Below, piece after piece: positions 41,482 to 50,593 of a stretch of DNA of 64,000 nt. The notes below the pieces were generated by a model. It worked only from the letters and a program-made list of their open reading frames with translations. It did no database searches and was not told the origin of the DNA. This DNA comes from BOKV01 sp041739465. Lineage in GTDB: Bacteria > Pseudomonadota > Alphaproteobacteria > Rhizobiales > Rhizobiaceae. Position 1 is the first letter of the stretch. Each line of letters begins with the position of its first letter. The translations under genes and the position numbers were made by a program. Location of the stretch: NCBI GenBank assembly GCA_041739465.1, contig JBGSNX010000039.1:1-64000 (forward strand). The letters run 5' to 3'.

Positions 41482-44037
41482 ATGAAGTCGCATGCAAGGG
41501 CGGTCGTTATCGGCGGTGGCGTGGTCGGGTGCTCGGTGCTCTACCATCTGGCGCGGGCAGGATGGAGCGACGTGATGCTCATCGAACGCTCCGAACTGAC
41601 TTCAGGCTCCTCCTGGCACGCAGCAGGCGGGTTCCACACGTTGAACGGCGATCCGAACGTCGCCAAACTGCAAGCCTACACGGTGCAACTCTACAAGGAG
41701 ATCGAAGAGCTATCCGGCCAGTCATGCGGACTGCATCTGACCGGCGGCGTTATGATGGCCGACACGCCAGAGCGCATGGATTTCCTGCGGCTGGCCCATG
41801 CCAAGGGCCGCTATCTTGGCATGGACACGGAACTCATCACACCTTCCGAAGCCAAGGCGATGTATCCGCTGATGGACGAGAAGAATTTCATCGGCGCGAT
41901 GTGGGATCCGGTCGAAGGGCACCTTGATCCATCGGGCACCACCCACGCCTATGCAAAGGCGGCCAAGAAACTGGGCGCGGAAATCGTGCTGCGCAACCGT
42001 GTCATCGAACTCACGCAAAACAGCGACGGCATGTGGAACGTCGTGACCGAACAGGGAACCGTGAAGGCCGAGCATGTGGTCAATTGCGGCGGGCTTTGGG
42101 CGCGCGAGATCGGCCGGATGGTCGGACTGGAATTGCCGCTTCTTGCCATGGAGCACATGTACCTGTTGACCGAAGACATGCCGGAAGTCATCGAATTCAA
42201 CCAGTCGACCGGACGCGAGATGATCGGCGTCATCGATTTCAAGGGTGAAATCTACACGCGGCAGGAACGCAACGGCATCCTGCTTGGCACCTATGAAAAA
42301 GCCTGCAAACCGTGGTCGCCAAAAACCACGCCCTGGGATTTCGGTCATGAATTGCTGGCGCCCGACATCGACCGCATCGCGCCTTCGCTGGAAATCGGGT
42401 TCAAGCATTTCCCGGCCATCGAAAAGGCGGGCATCAAGCAGATCATCAACGGGCCGTTCACGTTCGCGCCTGATGGCAATCCGCTGGTCGGGCCAGTTCC
42501 CGGCCTCACCAATTTCTGGTGCGCGTGCGCGGTAATGGCCGGGTTCAGTCAGGGCGGCGGTGTCGGCCTCGCCTTGTCGGAGTGGATGGTCAATGGCGAT
42601 CCGGGGGCCGACATCTGGGGCATGGACGTCGCCCGCTTCGGCGAGTGGGCAACACTTCGCTACACCAATGCGAAGGTTCGCGAGAACTATTCGCGCCGCT
42701 TCTCGATCCGTTTCCCCAACGAGGAACTGCCCGCAGCCCGCCCGGCGCAAACGACGCCGCTTTACGATGTCATGGTGCGCGACAACAATGCGGTGATGGG
42801 CGATAGCTGGGGGCTTGAAACGCCGCTGTGGTTCGCACCCAAGGGCAGCGAACCCAGGGACGTGGTCTCCTTCCTGCGCTCGAATGATTTCGAGCATGTA
42901 GGCAATGAAGTGCGCGCGGCCCGCGAACGGGTCGGGGTCACCGAGATTGCCAATTTCGCCAAGTACCGCGTGACGAGCGAAGGCGCGGAAGCCTGGCTTT
43001 CGCATCTGATGACCAACACCATGCCAAAGACCGGGCGCATTGTCCTCACGCCGATGCTGAACGAGACCGGCAAGCTGATCGGTGATTTCACCATCGCCAA
43101 GACCGGCGAAGATGATTTCATGATCTGGGGTTCGTCAGCGGCGCAGCGCTATCACATGCGCTGGTTCGGCCAGCATCTGCCGAAGGACGGTTCGGTGCGC
43201 CTTCATCGCTACGACCAGACGTTGGTCGGGCTATCGATCGCCGGGCCGCTATCACGAAAGGTGCTGGAAAAGTTGACCGACGACGATGTCAGCAATGCCG
43301 CATTCCGCTTCATGGATTTCCGCAGGATGGACATCGGCGGCGCGCCCTGCATGGTCAACCGCATCACCTATACCGGCGACCTTGGCTATGAAATCTGGAT
43401 GGAACCTGCCTACCAGCAGCGCGTCTACCACGCGATCAAGGAAGCGGGCGCGGAGTTTGGCATCGCCGATTTCGGGATGCGGGCGCTGCTGTCGATGCGG
43501 CTGGAGAAAAACTTCCCGACCTGGTACCGCGAATTGCGCCCGATCTACGGCCCGTTCGAGGGCGGGATGGAACGCTTCATCAAGCTGTCGAAGAATGATT
43601 TCATCGGGCGCGAGGCGGCAGCGCGCGAACATGTCGACGGGCCCAAGCGGATGCGGGTTTCTTTTGCGGTGGACGCGACCAATGCTGACGTGATGGGCGA
43701 CGAGCCGGTGTGGGCCAAGGTTGGCAACAAGGACCACGGCACGATTGACCCGCCGCACGGATATGGCGCACCGCGCTTTGGTCCGGATGGCAAAGCCTCG
43801 CCCCGCAACACGCAAGGCGGCATTGTCGATGGCGACTGGCGGGTAGTTGGCTGGATCACCTCCGGCGGCTACGCTCACCATGTCCAGCTTTCGATGGCGC
43901 AAGGTTATGTTCCGGCGGCACTGGCTGGCGGAACCGGCGAAGGCATGTTCGAGATCGAGATCATGGGCGAACGCCGGTCTGCGCGCATTCTGGTCGATCC
44001 GCCATTTGACCCGTCGGGTGAAAAGATGCGGGCTTGA
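41482..44037 (+). CDS. FAD-dependent N-demethylase (dimethylglycine/sarcosine dehydrogenase-like)
   Basis: 851-aa two-part enzyme: a DAO-type FAD domain and a C-terminal GcvT-like folate domain. The FAD motif is VVIGGGVVGCSVLYHLARAG, and GSSWHAAGGFH carries the His used for covalent FAD in this family. The C-terminal part has GGAPCMVNRITYTGDLGYEIWM and a closing GEITSGGYAH-like segment (VGWITSGGYAHHVQLSMAQGY). It likely oxidises an N-methyl amine and passes the one-carbon unit to tetrahydrofolate. ATG 41482 has GAGGAG 7 bp upstream. It is followed by AcnX subunits 21 bp downstream, so an N-methylated hydroxyproline-like substrate is possible, though unproved. Confidence 0.88.
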   Translation: MKSHARAVVIGGGVVGCSVLYHLARAGWSDVMLIERSELTSGSSWHAAGGFHTLNGDPNVAKLQAYTVQLYKEIEELSGQSCGLHLTGGVMMADTPERMDFLRLAHAKGRYLGMDTELITPSEAKAMYPLMDEKNFIGAMWDPVEGHLDPSGTTHAYAKAAKKLGAEIVLRNRVIELTQNSDGMWNVVTEQGTVKAEHVVNCGGLWAREIGRMVGLELPLLAMEHMYLLTEDMPEVIEFNQSTGREMIGVIDFKGEIYTRQERNGILLGTYEKACKPWSPKTTPWDFGHELLAPDIDRIAPSLEIGFKHFPAIEKAGIKQIINGPFTFAPDGNPLVGPVPGLTNFWCACAVMAGFSQGGGVGLALSEWMVNGDPGADIWGMDVARFGEWATLRYTNAKVRENYSRRFSIRFPNEELPAARPAQTTPLYDVMVRDNNAVMGDSWGLETPLWFAPKGSEPRDVVSFLRSNDFEHVGNEVRAARERVGVTEIANFAKYRVTSEGAEAWLSHLMTNTMPKTGRIVLTPMLNETGKLIGDFTIAKTGEDDFMIWGSSAAQRYHMRWFGQHLPKDGSVRLHRYDQTLVGLSIAGPLSRKVLEKLTDDDVSNAAFRFMDFRRMDIGGAPCMVNRITYTGDLGYEIWMEPAYQQRVYHAIKEAGAEFGIADFGMRALLSMRLEKNFPTWYRELRPIYGPFEGGMERFIKLSKNDFIGREAAAREHVDGPKRMRVSFAVDATNADVMGDEPVWAKVGNKDHGTIDPPHGYGAPRFGPDGKASPRNTQGGIVDGDWRVVGWITSGGYAHHVQLSMAQGYVPAALAGGTGEGMFEIEIMGERRSARILVDPPFDPSGEKMRA

Positions 44038-44058
44038 AATGCGCCGGGAGAAGATGTG

Positions 44059-45306
44059 ATGCAGCTTGCCCTTTCGCCCGAAGAAGCAGCCTTGCTTGCG
44101 GGCGCAAGCGGCGAAGGCGCAGCCATGGCCATGCGCCTTGTTTGTGACAGCGCACGATTGCTCGGTGCCAAGTCGCTGGTGAGTGTCCAATCAGCCCACA
44201 TCGACGGTGCGCTGTACCACGGCGACAGCGGCACACTGTTTGCCGAGCGGTTGGTCGCGATGGGTGCACGCGCAGGGGTTCGTGCCACGCTGAATGTCGG
44301 AGCGCTCGACCTGACCGGCTGCTCCACCAACAGGCTTCCAGCACATGAGCGGGAGATGGCACGCCGGCTGATGCGGGCTTATTTGTCAATCGGCTGCGAA
44401 CCGACATGGACCTGCGCGCCCTATCAGGCGGGCCACCGCCCAGGCATTGGAACCGATGTTGCCTGGGGCGAATCCAATGCCGTGGTGTTTTGCAATTCGG
44501 TGCTGGGAGCGCGAACCAACCGCTATGGCGATTATCTCGATATCGCCTGCGCCATCACCGGAAAGGCGCCGCGCACCGGGCTGCACTTGCCGGAAAACAG
44601 GCTGGCCCGTTTCGTGTTCGACGTCTCGGCGCTGCCCGTTGAATTGCAGCATGAAGAAAGCTTCTGGCCGGTCACCGGCAGCCTTTACGGAAGGCTGGCT
44701 GGCGAGGCGGTCGGCGTGGTCACCGGACTTGCCGTGATGCCGGATGAAGACAGGTTGAAGGCATTTGGCGCGGCGGCCGCCTCTAGCGGTGGGGTTGGCT
44801 TGTTTCACATGGCGGGCGTTACGCCGGAAGCACCCGATGCGCAGACCGCGCTGGCCATGCAGCCGCCGCTCGAAACCATGAAAATCAGCCCCGAGGATTT
44901 CCGCGCGCAATTGCTGGCGATGGCGACGGTCAAGGATGCTGGGCACATCGACGCCATCGCAATCGGCAGCCCGCATTTGTCGTTTGCCGAATTCAGCCGC
45001 CTCGCCGGTCTTATTGCAGGGCGCAAGCTGGCGGTGCCATTTTATGCCTGCACCGGGCGGCACGTGCTTGGCCTGCTCGAACAGGGCAATCTGCGGTCAA
45101 CTCTTGAAGCATCCGGCATCACCATTGTGGTTGATACCTGCGTGGTGGTGACGCCAATCATGGCGGATTTGCCTTCCGGCGTATTGATGACCAATTCGGG
45201 CAAGTTTGCCCATTATGCGCCGGGCAATACCGGCTATGGCGTGGTGTTCGGCTCGCTAGCCGATTGCGTTGAAAGCGCCATCAAGGCGAGGGTGGTTCAT
45301 GGCTGA
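44059..45306 (+). CDS. AcnX large subunit (cis-3-hydroxy-L-proline dehydratase type)
   Basis: 415-aa aconitase-X catalytic subunit. Cysteine and polar motifs of the family are seen: ALDLTGCSTNRLPAHERE, AWGESNAVVFCNSVLGARTNRYGD and VVDTCVVVTPIMADL near the C-terminus, in place of the usual aconitase cluster cysteines. Bacterial relatives dehydrate cis-3-hydroxy-L-proline to pyrroline-2-carboxylate. ATG 44059 has GGGAGAAG upstream; GTG 44056 lies one codon earlier. The small subunit overlaps it by 8 bp. Confidence 0.87.
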   Translation: MQLALSPEEAALLAGASGEGAAMAMRLVCDSARLLGAKSLVSVQSAHIDGALYHGDSGTLFAERLVAMGARAGVRATLNVGALDLTGCSTNRLPAHEREMARRLMRAYLSIGCEPTWTCAPYQAGHRPGIGTDVAWGESNAVVFCNSVLGARTNRYGDYLDIACAITGKAPRTGLHLPENRLARFVFDVSALPVELQHEESFWPVTGSLYGRLAGEAVGVVTGLAVMPDEDRLKAFGAAAASSGGVGLFHMAGVTPEAPDAQTALAMQPPLETMKISPEDFRAQLLAMATVKDAGHIDAIAIGSPHLSFAEFSRLAGLIAGRKLAVPFYACTGRHVLGLLEQGNLRSTLEASGITIVVDTCVVVTPIMADLPSGVLMTNSGKFAHYAPGNTGYGVVFGSLADCVESAIKARVVHG

Positions 45307-45730
45307 ATCACCGGGTTTCCTGCAGATTTCAGGTGGGGAAAGACAGACAGCGCCGGTGCTGGTCGCGGGCACTGGTGGCAGGGCTGCCGGCATGGCGCTG
45401 GATGCGCCGATCAGCTTCTGGGGCGGGGTTGATCCTTCCACTTCGCGCATCGTGGACGTGCGCCATCCGCAGCACGGGCAGATGATTGCCGGAACCGTTC
45501 TTCTTTTGCCAGGCACCATCGGCTCATCATCGGCCTCGGCGGTGCTGCTGGAGCTCATCCACCGCAACATCGCGCCTGCCGCGCTGGTGCTGCATGAACC
45601 GGATGCGATCCTGCTGCTGGGCATATTGGTGGCGCGGGAAATGGGTTGGCCGCATCCGCCGGCATTCAAGCTGGCGCGCGAGCATCAGCCGGAATTCGCC
45701 CGACAGGAAATCGCCTTCGGGTGCGGCTAG
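45299..45730 (+). CDS. AcnX small subunit (DUF126 domain)
   Basis: 143-aa swivel-like small subunit. The core reads APVLVAGTGGRAAGMALDAPISFWGGVDPSTSRIVDVRHPQHGQ, then AGTVLLLPGTIGSSSASAVLLELIHR, typical of DUF126. The conserved Ser cluster (GTIGSSSAS) contributes to the active site in aconitase X. It closes the three-gene operon and overlaps the convergent kduD end by 4 bp. Confidence 0.9.
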   Translation: MAESPGFLQISGGERQTAPVLVAGTGGRAAGMALDAPISFWGGVDPSTSRIVDVRHPQHGQMIAGTVLLLPGTIGSSSASAVLLELIHRNIAPAALVLHEPDAILLLGILVAREMGWPHPPAFKLAREHQPEFARQEIAFGCG

Positions 45731-46497
45731 CGCGCCAGCCAGCCCCCATCGACCGCCATGACATGGCCGTGGACATAATTGGCGGCAGGCGAACACAGGA
45801 ACACCGCAGTTCCGGCGATTTCATTTGCCTCGCCCCAACGCCCTGCCGGGATACGCTCAAGGATTTGCCGATAGCGTTCGGGATCCGCCCGCAGGGCTGT
45901 GGTGTTGTCGGTGACGATATAGCCGGGCGCAATCGCGTTCACATTGACGCCCTTGCCGGACCATTCATTTGCCAGCGCCTTGGTGAGGCCAGCGACGCCA
46001 TGCTTTGCAGCGGCATAACCCGGAATGCGAATGCCACCCTGAAACGAAAGCAACGAGGCGATGTTGACGATCTTGCCATGACCGGCCTCAAGCATCTGGC
46101 GGCCCGCCGCCTGCGAAAGCCGCCACACGGCATTGAGGTTGGTGTCCATCACTGCCTGCCAGTCTTCCTCGCTGTGCTGTGCAGCTTCCATGCGGCGGAC
46201 AATTCCAGCATTGTTGACAAGGATCGAAAGCTTGCCGAGCGCTTGCGCCGCATTGGCAACCACGTCGGTCGCGCCTGCTGTGTCCAGCTCTGAAAGATCG
46301 GTGGCGACAGCGTGCGCCTTTCGCCCGGCTTCACGAATGGCTGCCAGCGTTTCATCGCCGGGGCTGCGGTTTGTGGTGATCGCCACATGCGCACCTGCAT
46401 TGGCGAGCGCAATGGCAATTGCCTTGCCGATGCCGCCAGCGCCGCCGGTTACAAGGGCGCACTCGCCTTCGAGGGAAAACAGCTTATTGTGGGTCAT
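45727..46497 (-). CDS. kduD: SDR dehydrogenase, 2-dehydro-3-deoxy-D-gluconate 5-dehydrogenase type
   Basis: 256-aa short-chain dehydrogenase. NAD motif VTGGAGGIGKAIAIAL, NNAG (VNNAGIVRR), catalytic Ser-Tyr-Lys in NIASLLSFQGGIRIPGYAAAKHG, and the closing YVHGHVMAVDGGWLAR all fit KduD. KduD interconverts 5-keto-4-deoxyuronate-derived intermediates and 2-keto-3-deoxygluconate. Assignment is supported by KduI and the GH105 enzyme in the same region. It is divergent from an alpha/beta hydrolase with 29 bp between start codons. Confidence 0.85.
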   Translation of the reverse strand: MTHNKLFSLEGECALVTGGAGGIGKAIAIALANAGAHVAITTNRSPGDETLAAIREAGRKAHAVATDLSELDTAGATDVVANAAQALGKLSILVNNAGIVRRMEAAQHSEEDWQAVMDTNLNAVWRLSQAAGRQMLEAGHGKIVNIASLLSFQGGIRIPGYAAAKHGVAGLTKALANEWSGKGVNVNAIAPGYIVTDNTTALRADPERYRQILERIPAGRWGEANEIAGTAVFLCSPAANYVHGHVMAVDGGWLAR

Positions 46498-46526
46498 TGT
46501 TCAACGCTCCTGCCGGATACTCCTTC

Positions 46527-47417
46527 ATGCCAGACACCGCCCGCCTTCGCCAGATGTTTGAGATCGGCATGCATCATTTGTCGCCCGTCAGCACAACGAT
46601 CATGAGCGGCGACGGATTTGAAATTGAGCATCTGGTTTTCAAAACCGCGGGCGGCGAAAGCGTGCGCGCCTTCCTGACAAGGCCAGTTGGCGCTGTTGGC
46701 GCACTACCTGCGATCCTGCTTATCCACGCCCATGGCAACCGATACCATATCGGGGCAAGTGAGCTCATCGAAGGACGCCCTGCCCTGCAGTCGCCGCCAG
46801 GCCCGGTATTTGCGGCACAAGGATACATCTCGCTCTGCATTGACCTGCCCTGTTTTGGCGAGCGGCAGGGTCAGAGCGAAAGCGCTGCAACCAAGGCAGC
46901 GTTGTGGCATGGCCGAAGCCTTGCGGGGCAAATGCTCGGCGAACTGACTTCAGCGCTCGACTGGCTTGCGGCACGTCCCGATGTTGACGCAGCGCGCATC
47001 GGCTGTTTCGGCATATCGATGGGAGCAACGCTCGGCTATTGGCTGGCCGCAGTTGATGAGCGAATAGCAGCGGTGGCGCATGAATGCTGCTTTGCCGATT
47101 TCGCTCGCCTCATTGGGTCGGGTGCCCATGTCCTGCACGGCATTTACCTCACCATTCCGGGGCTGTTGGAAATTGCCGGCAATGGCGAGATTGCCGGGAT
47201 GATCGCGCCAAGGCCGCAGCTTGTGTGCATTGGTGATCTCGATCCGCTGACGCCGAAGGACGCCGCCGACGCGGCGCTTGCACAGTTGCGGGCGGCTTAT
47301 GCAGCATCAGGCGCAGCAAATTCGCTGATGGAAATTCGCGAGACCGATAGCGGCCATGTCGAAACGCCGGCAATGCGTGCAGCGGTGCTGGCTTTTTTCA
47401 AGCAGCATCTGGGCTGA
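46527..47417 (+). CDS. alpha/beta hydrolase (dienelactone hydrolase/acetyl esterase-like)
   Basis: 296-aa cytosolic hydrolase. The nucleophile elbow GISMGATLG, acid in LVCIGDLDPLTP and His in ETDSGHVETP form a plausible Ser-Asp-His triad. The cap carries HGNRYHIGASELI. A longer frame exists upstream, but ATG 46527 begins where the protein becomes family-like. Within a uronate locus it may remove acetyl or methyl esters from pectin-derived oligomers. It converges with the ATPase gene 2 bp away. Its promoter must lie in kduD, since only 29 bp separate the two start codons. Confidence 0.82.
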   Translation: MPDTARLRQMFEIGMHHLSPVSTTIMSGDGFEIEHLVFKTAGGESVRAFLTRPVGAVGALPAILLIHAHGNRYHIGASELIEGRPALQSPPGPVFAAQGYISLCIDLPCFGERQGQSESAATKAALWHGRSLAGQMLGELTSALDWLAARPDVDAARIGCFGISMGATLGYWLAAVDERIAAVAHECCFADFARLIGSGAHVLHGIYLTIPGLLEIAGNGEIAGMIAPRPQLVCIGDLDPLTPKDAADAALAQLRAAYAASGAANSLMEIRETDSGHVETPAMRAAVLAFFKQHLG

Positions 47418-47419
47418 GT

Positions 47420-48493
47420 TCAATTGCCGGCCAAGCGCTTTCCGTCGCTGTCAAAGCCATGGGTTTCATCGCGCTCGAATGCCAGCTTGATGGCGTCTCC
47501 CGGCTTCAGGTTTTCTTGCCCGGACAAAACAGCAATCAACTGTACATCGTCTGCCGTGCGGCAATGAACCACCGTTTCCGCGCCAAGGGACTCAATGAGT
47601 TCAACCTTCGTTTCGATGCCGCCATTGCCGGTAGCGCGGCGCAAATGGTGCGGGCGAACACCAACCGTGATTGACGAATCGGCGGAAGCTTCGCCATTCA
47701 GTTCCGCCTCGCCGCCGAAGCAGGATGCGGTGAGCACGCCATTGCCCGAGGCGCGCACCTTGGCAGGCGAGAAATTCATTGCAGGCGCACCGATAAACCC
47801 GGCCACAAACCGGTTTGCCGGCTTGTTGTAAAGGTTCAGCGGGGTATCGACCTGCTCCACCCGGCCGGCGCGCAAGACGACGATGCGGTCGGCCAGCGTC
47901 ATCGCTTCGATCTGGTCGTGCGTGACATAGATCATCGTCGTGCCAAGACGCTGGTGCAACGCGCTGAGTTCTGCGCGCATCGAGCCGCGCAATTCGGCGT
48001 CCAGGTTTGACAAGGGTTCATCCAGCAAAAAGGCTGTTGGCGAGCGGACGATGGCGCGGCCAATCGCGACACGCTGCCGCTGACCGCCGGAAAGCTGGCC
48101 GGGTTTGCGGTCAAGATAGGGTTCAATTGCCAGCATTCGCGCAGCTTCCGCCAGCCGCTTGTCGATTTCGGCGCGCGGCAAATGTGCATTCTCAAGACCA
48201 AAGGCAAGGTTTTGGCGAACGCTCATGTGCGGATACAACGCGTAGGACTGGAAGACCATTGCAAGGCCGCGGTCAGCCGCAGCGATGTCGTTGACAATCT
48301 TGCCGTCAATGGCGATCTGGCCGGAGCTGGGCTTGTCGAGACCGGCAATCAACCGCAATAGCGTGGACTTGCCGCAACCCGACGGACCCACGAAAACCAC
48401 CAGTTCCCCGTCCTCGATGGCGAGGTCGATCTCGTGCAATACGGCCACGTTGCCGAAGCGCTTGGCGACCTTTTCGAGCGTAATGCGGCTCAC
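47420..48493 (-). CDS. carbohydrate ABC transporter ATP-binding protein (UgpC/MsmK type)
   Basis: 357-aa ATPase with Walker A GPSGCGKSTLLR, signature LSGGQRQRVAIGRA, Walker B AFLLDEPLSNLD and switch His YVTHDQ. The C-terminal regulatory domain follows. It completes the uronate/oligosaccharide importer, with the permeases 10 bp upstream and the binding protein further up. The transported sugar is expected to be an unsaturated di- or oligosaccharide, judged from GH105 and KduI in the same operon. Confidence 0.93.
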   Translation of the reverse strand: MSRITLEKVAKRFGNVAVLHEIDLAIEDGELVVFVGPSGCGKSTLLRLIAGLDKPSSGQIAIDGKIVNDIAAADRGLAMVFQSYALYPHMSVRQNLAFGLENAHLPRAEIDKRLAEAARMLAIEPYLDRKPGQLSGGQRQRVAIGRAIVRSPTAFLLDEPLSNLDAELRGSMRAELSALHQRLGTTMIYVTHDQIEAMTLADRIVVLRAGRVEQVDTPLNLYNKPANRFVAGFIGAPAMNFSPAKVRASGNGVLTASCFGGEAELNGEASADSSITVGVRPHHLRRATGNGGIETKVELIESLGAETVVHCRTADDVQLIAVLSGQENLKPGDAIKLAFERDETHGFDSDGKRLAGN

Positions 48494-48503
48494 CTTGATG
48501 CTC

Positions 48504-49556
48504 CTATTTCAATCCGGTTCCGGCGATGCCGGCCGTGATGAATTTTTGCAGGAATATGAAAACGATGACGACCGGGATCATCGTAACAACGGTCATGGCG
48601 AGGATGTAATGCCATTCGACATTCAACTCGCCGGCATAAACGTTGAGGCCTACCTGAAGCGTGTAATATTCCTTGCGCGACAGGACGATCAGCGGCCACA
48701 GGAAATCATTCCAGCGCCAGACCACTGAGAAAATTGCCAGCACAGCCAGGGCGGGCGCGGTTAGCGGCAGGATGATGCGCCAGTAGATCTGCCATTCGGA
48801 CGCCTTGTCCATGCGGGCTGCATCCAGCAGTTCATCGGGGATCGTCAGCATGTATTGCCGCAACATGAACACCCCGGTCGGTGTGGCGACGGTCGGCAGG
48901 ATGACGCCCCAAAGCGAGTTGAAAAGGCCCATGGCCGAAATGACGGAATAGAGCGGAACCAGAATGACCGACAGCGGCACCATCAGCGTGGCGATGATCA
49001 ACAGCATTACAAATGATCTGCCGGTGAAATTGTATTTCGACAGCGCGAAGGCCGCCATGGAATTGGTGATGAGTGTGATCACCGTGGCCATGACAGTCAC
49101 GAACACCGAATTGCGCAAATAGAGGAAGAAATCAAACGCGAGGAACGGCTTGACGTAATTGTCGAACGAGAAGGAAACACTCCTCTTCGGCTTGCGCTTG
49201 TCGATGGGTACCTTGATGATTTCCTCGGGCTTTGCCGGGTCGACCATCTGCGAAACAATACCGATGCGGCGGATTTCAGCCAGCACACGCACATTGCCCG
49301 CCTCATCGGTGACTTCGTAAAGATCGAGCGGCTTGTCTTGGCCAGCCACAACCGCCTGCGCAGTTACATAGGGCAGGATTGATGGCGGAAACTCCGCAAG
49401 CGCTGCCGGTGTCTTGAACGAGGAGTTGACCAGCCAAACAGCCGGGCCGAACATCATGATGACGCCGCCGATCAGCCAGAACCAGGTGAAGGCGTCGGTC
49501 CAGTCAAACGCCTTGCCGCTGCGCCGCCGGGTGAGGAATTGCCAGACAGAACTCAT
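48504..49556 (-). CDS. carbohydrate ABC transporter permease (MalG type) with periplasmic insert
   Basis: 350-aa permease with six spans. The EAA loop reads DELLDAARMDKASEWQIYWRIILPLTAPA. Between span 1 and span 2 lies an insert of about 90 residues (near 50-135) rich in charged and Val/Ile residues (EVTDEAGNVRVLAEIRRIG, KPEEIIKVPIDKRKPKRS). MalG-type permeases usually have a short loop here, so the insert may touch the binding protein. It overlaps the partner permease by 4 bp. Confidence 0.92.
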   Translation of the reverse strand: MSSVWQFLTRRRSGKAFDWTDAFTWFWLIGGVIMMFGPAVWLVNSSFKTPAALAEFPPSILPYVTAQAVVAGQDKPLDLYEVTDEAGNVRVLAEIRRIGIVSQMVDPAKPEEIIKVPIDKRKPKRSVSFSFDNYVKPFLAFDFFLYLRNSVFVTVMATVITLITNSMAAFALSKYNFTGRSFVMLLIIATLMVPLSVILVPLYSVISAMGLFNSLWGVILPTVATPTGVFMLRQYMLTIPDELLDAARMDKASEWQIYWRIILPLTAPALAVLAIFSVVWRWNDFLWPLIVLSRKEYYTLQVGLNVYAGELNVEWHYILAMTVVTMIPVVIVFIFLQKFITAGIAGTGLK

Positions 49557-50578
49557 CCCTTGCCGCTCCGCATTTCGTTGCGCCGGGCGATGCCAAGCTG
49601 AATGAGGGTCAGCACAACCAGCACTCCCCCCATCAGGATTGACGCGGCCGAAGCAAGCCCCGGATTGCGCAGCAGCGAGGCAAAGCCCACCTCGTAAATG
49701 TACTGGGTGATGAATAGCGTGCTGGTTCCCGGACCGCCGCCGGTGAGGACATAAACCTCATCGAAAATCTGCACGGCACGAATGAGCGTGAGTACGAGAA
49801 CCACCAAAAGGTTTGGCGCGAGCAATGGCAGCGTGATGCGCCAGAACATGCGTGCCGGCCGGGTGCCGTCCATCTCGGCGGCTTCATAAAGATCGCGCGG
49901 GATGGCCTGCAATCCGGCAAGCAGGATCAATGCGTAAAAGCCGACATGCGCCCAGACGGATACAAGGATTGCAGCAGTGAATGCCCAGTTGCGTTCGGCA
50001 AGCCACGAAATCGGCTCGAACCCCATTTCAATCATGCCGTAGTTCAGCAGGCCCTGACGCTGCAATATCCAGCGCCAGATGAGGCCAACGACAACCGGCG
50101 ACAGCAATACGGGGAAAAAGAACACCGCCCGCCAGAATGAACGCGCACGCAAATCGCGGTTGAGGACCAGGGCTGTGATCAGCGCGACGATCGTCATGAG
50201 GGCGACCTGCAGCACAACGAACAGACCGGTGTTCCACACGGCTGTCCAGAACAGGTCTTCCGCACACCCCTTGGGGTCCAGATAGGACGCGCAGGTGAAG
50301 AGCCGCTGGTATTGGTCGGCTCCGACATAGACGCGATCTTCAAGGAAAAGCGCAGCGCCGCCAGTCATCGAATAGGCAAAATTGATGAAAAGCGGGAACA
50401 AGACAAAAATGCCGAAAACGGCAAGGTTCGGCGCCAGAAAGAATGCCGCCATGCCGTTTTGGCCGGTCCATTTCTGCCAGACACGCAATGGCGGATCAAA
50501 AGCCATCGCAAGCAGACGGACCGGTGCCATAATCATGGCACCGGCCTTTTCGTTTAGCGTGGTCAAGGCGTTCGCCAT
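49553..50578 (-). CDS. carbohydrate ABC transporter permease (MalF type)
   Basis: 341-aa six-span permease. The EAA loop DLYEAAEMDGTRPARMFWRITLPLLAPN is complete, and FEDRVYVGADQY-like residues (FLEDRVYVGADQYQRLF) mark the first periplasmic loop, which also holds two cysteines. It lies 15 bp after the binding-protein gene and pairs with the following permease. Together they import the product of extracellular rhamnogalacturonan or pectin cleavage. Confidence 0.93.
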   Translation of the reverse strand: MANALTTLNEKAGAMIMAPVRLLAMAFDPPLRVWQKWTGQNGMAAFFLAPNLAVFGIFVLFPLFINFAYSMTGGAALFLEDRVYVGADQYQRLFTCASYLDPKGCAEDLFWTAVWNTGLFVVLQVALMTIVALITALVLNRDLRARSFWRAVFFFPVLLSPVVVGLIWRWILQRQGLLNYGMIEMGFEPISWLAERNWAFTAAILVSVWAHVGFYALILLAGLQAIPRDLYEAAEMDGTRPARMFWRITLPLLAPNLLVVLVLTLIRAVQIFDEVYVLTGGGPGTSTLFITQYIYEVGFASLLRNPGLASAASILMGGVLVVLTLIQLGIARRNEMRSGKG

Positions 50579-50593
50579 CGACCTTGCTCTTTC

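Noticed and set aside
41722..43005. 427-codon minus-strand frame opposite the FAD demethylase
   Set aside because: Antisense of a clearly conserved flavoenzyme; composition is atypical and no start context is seen.
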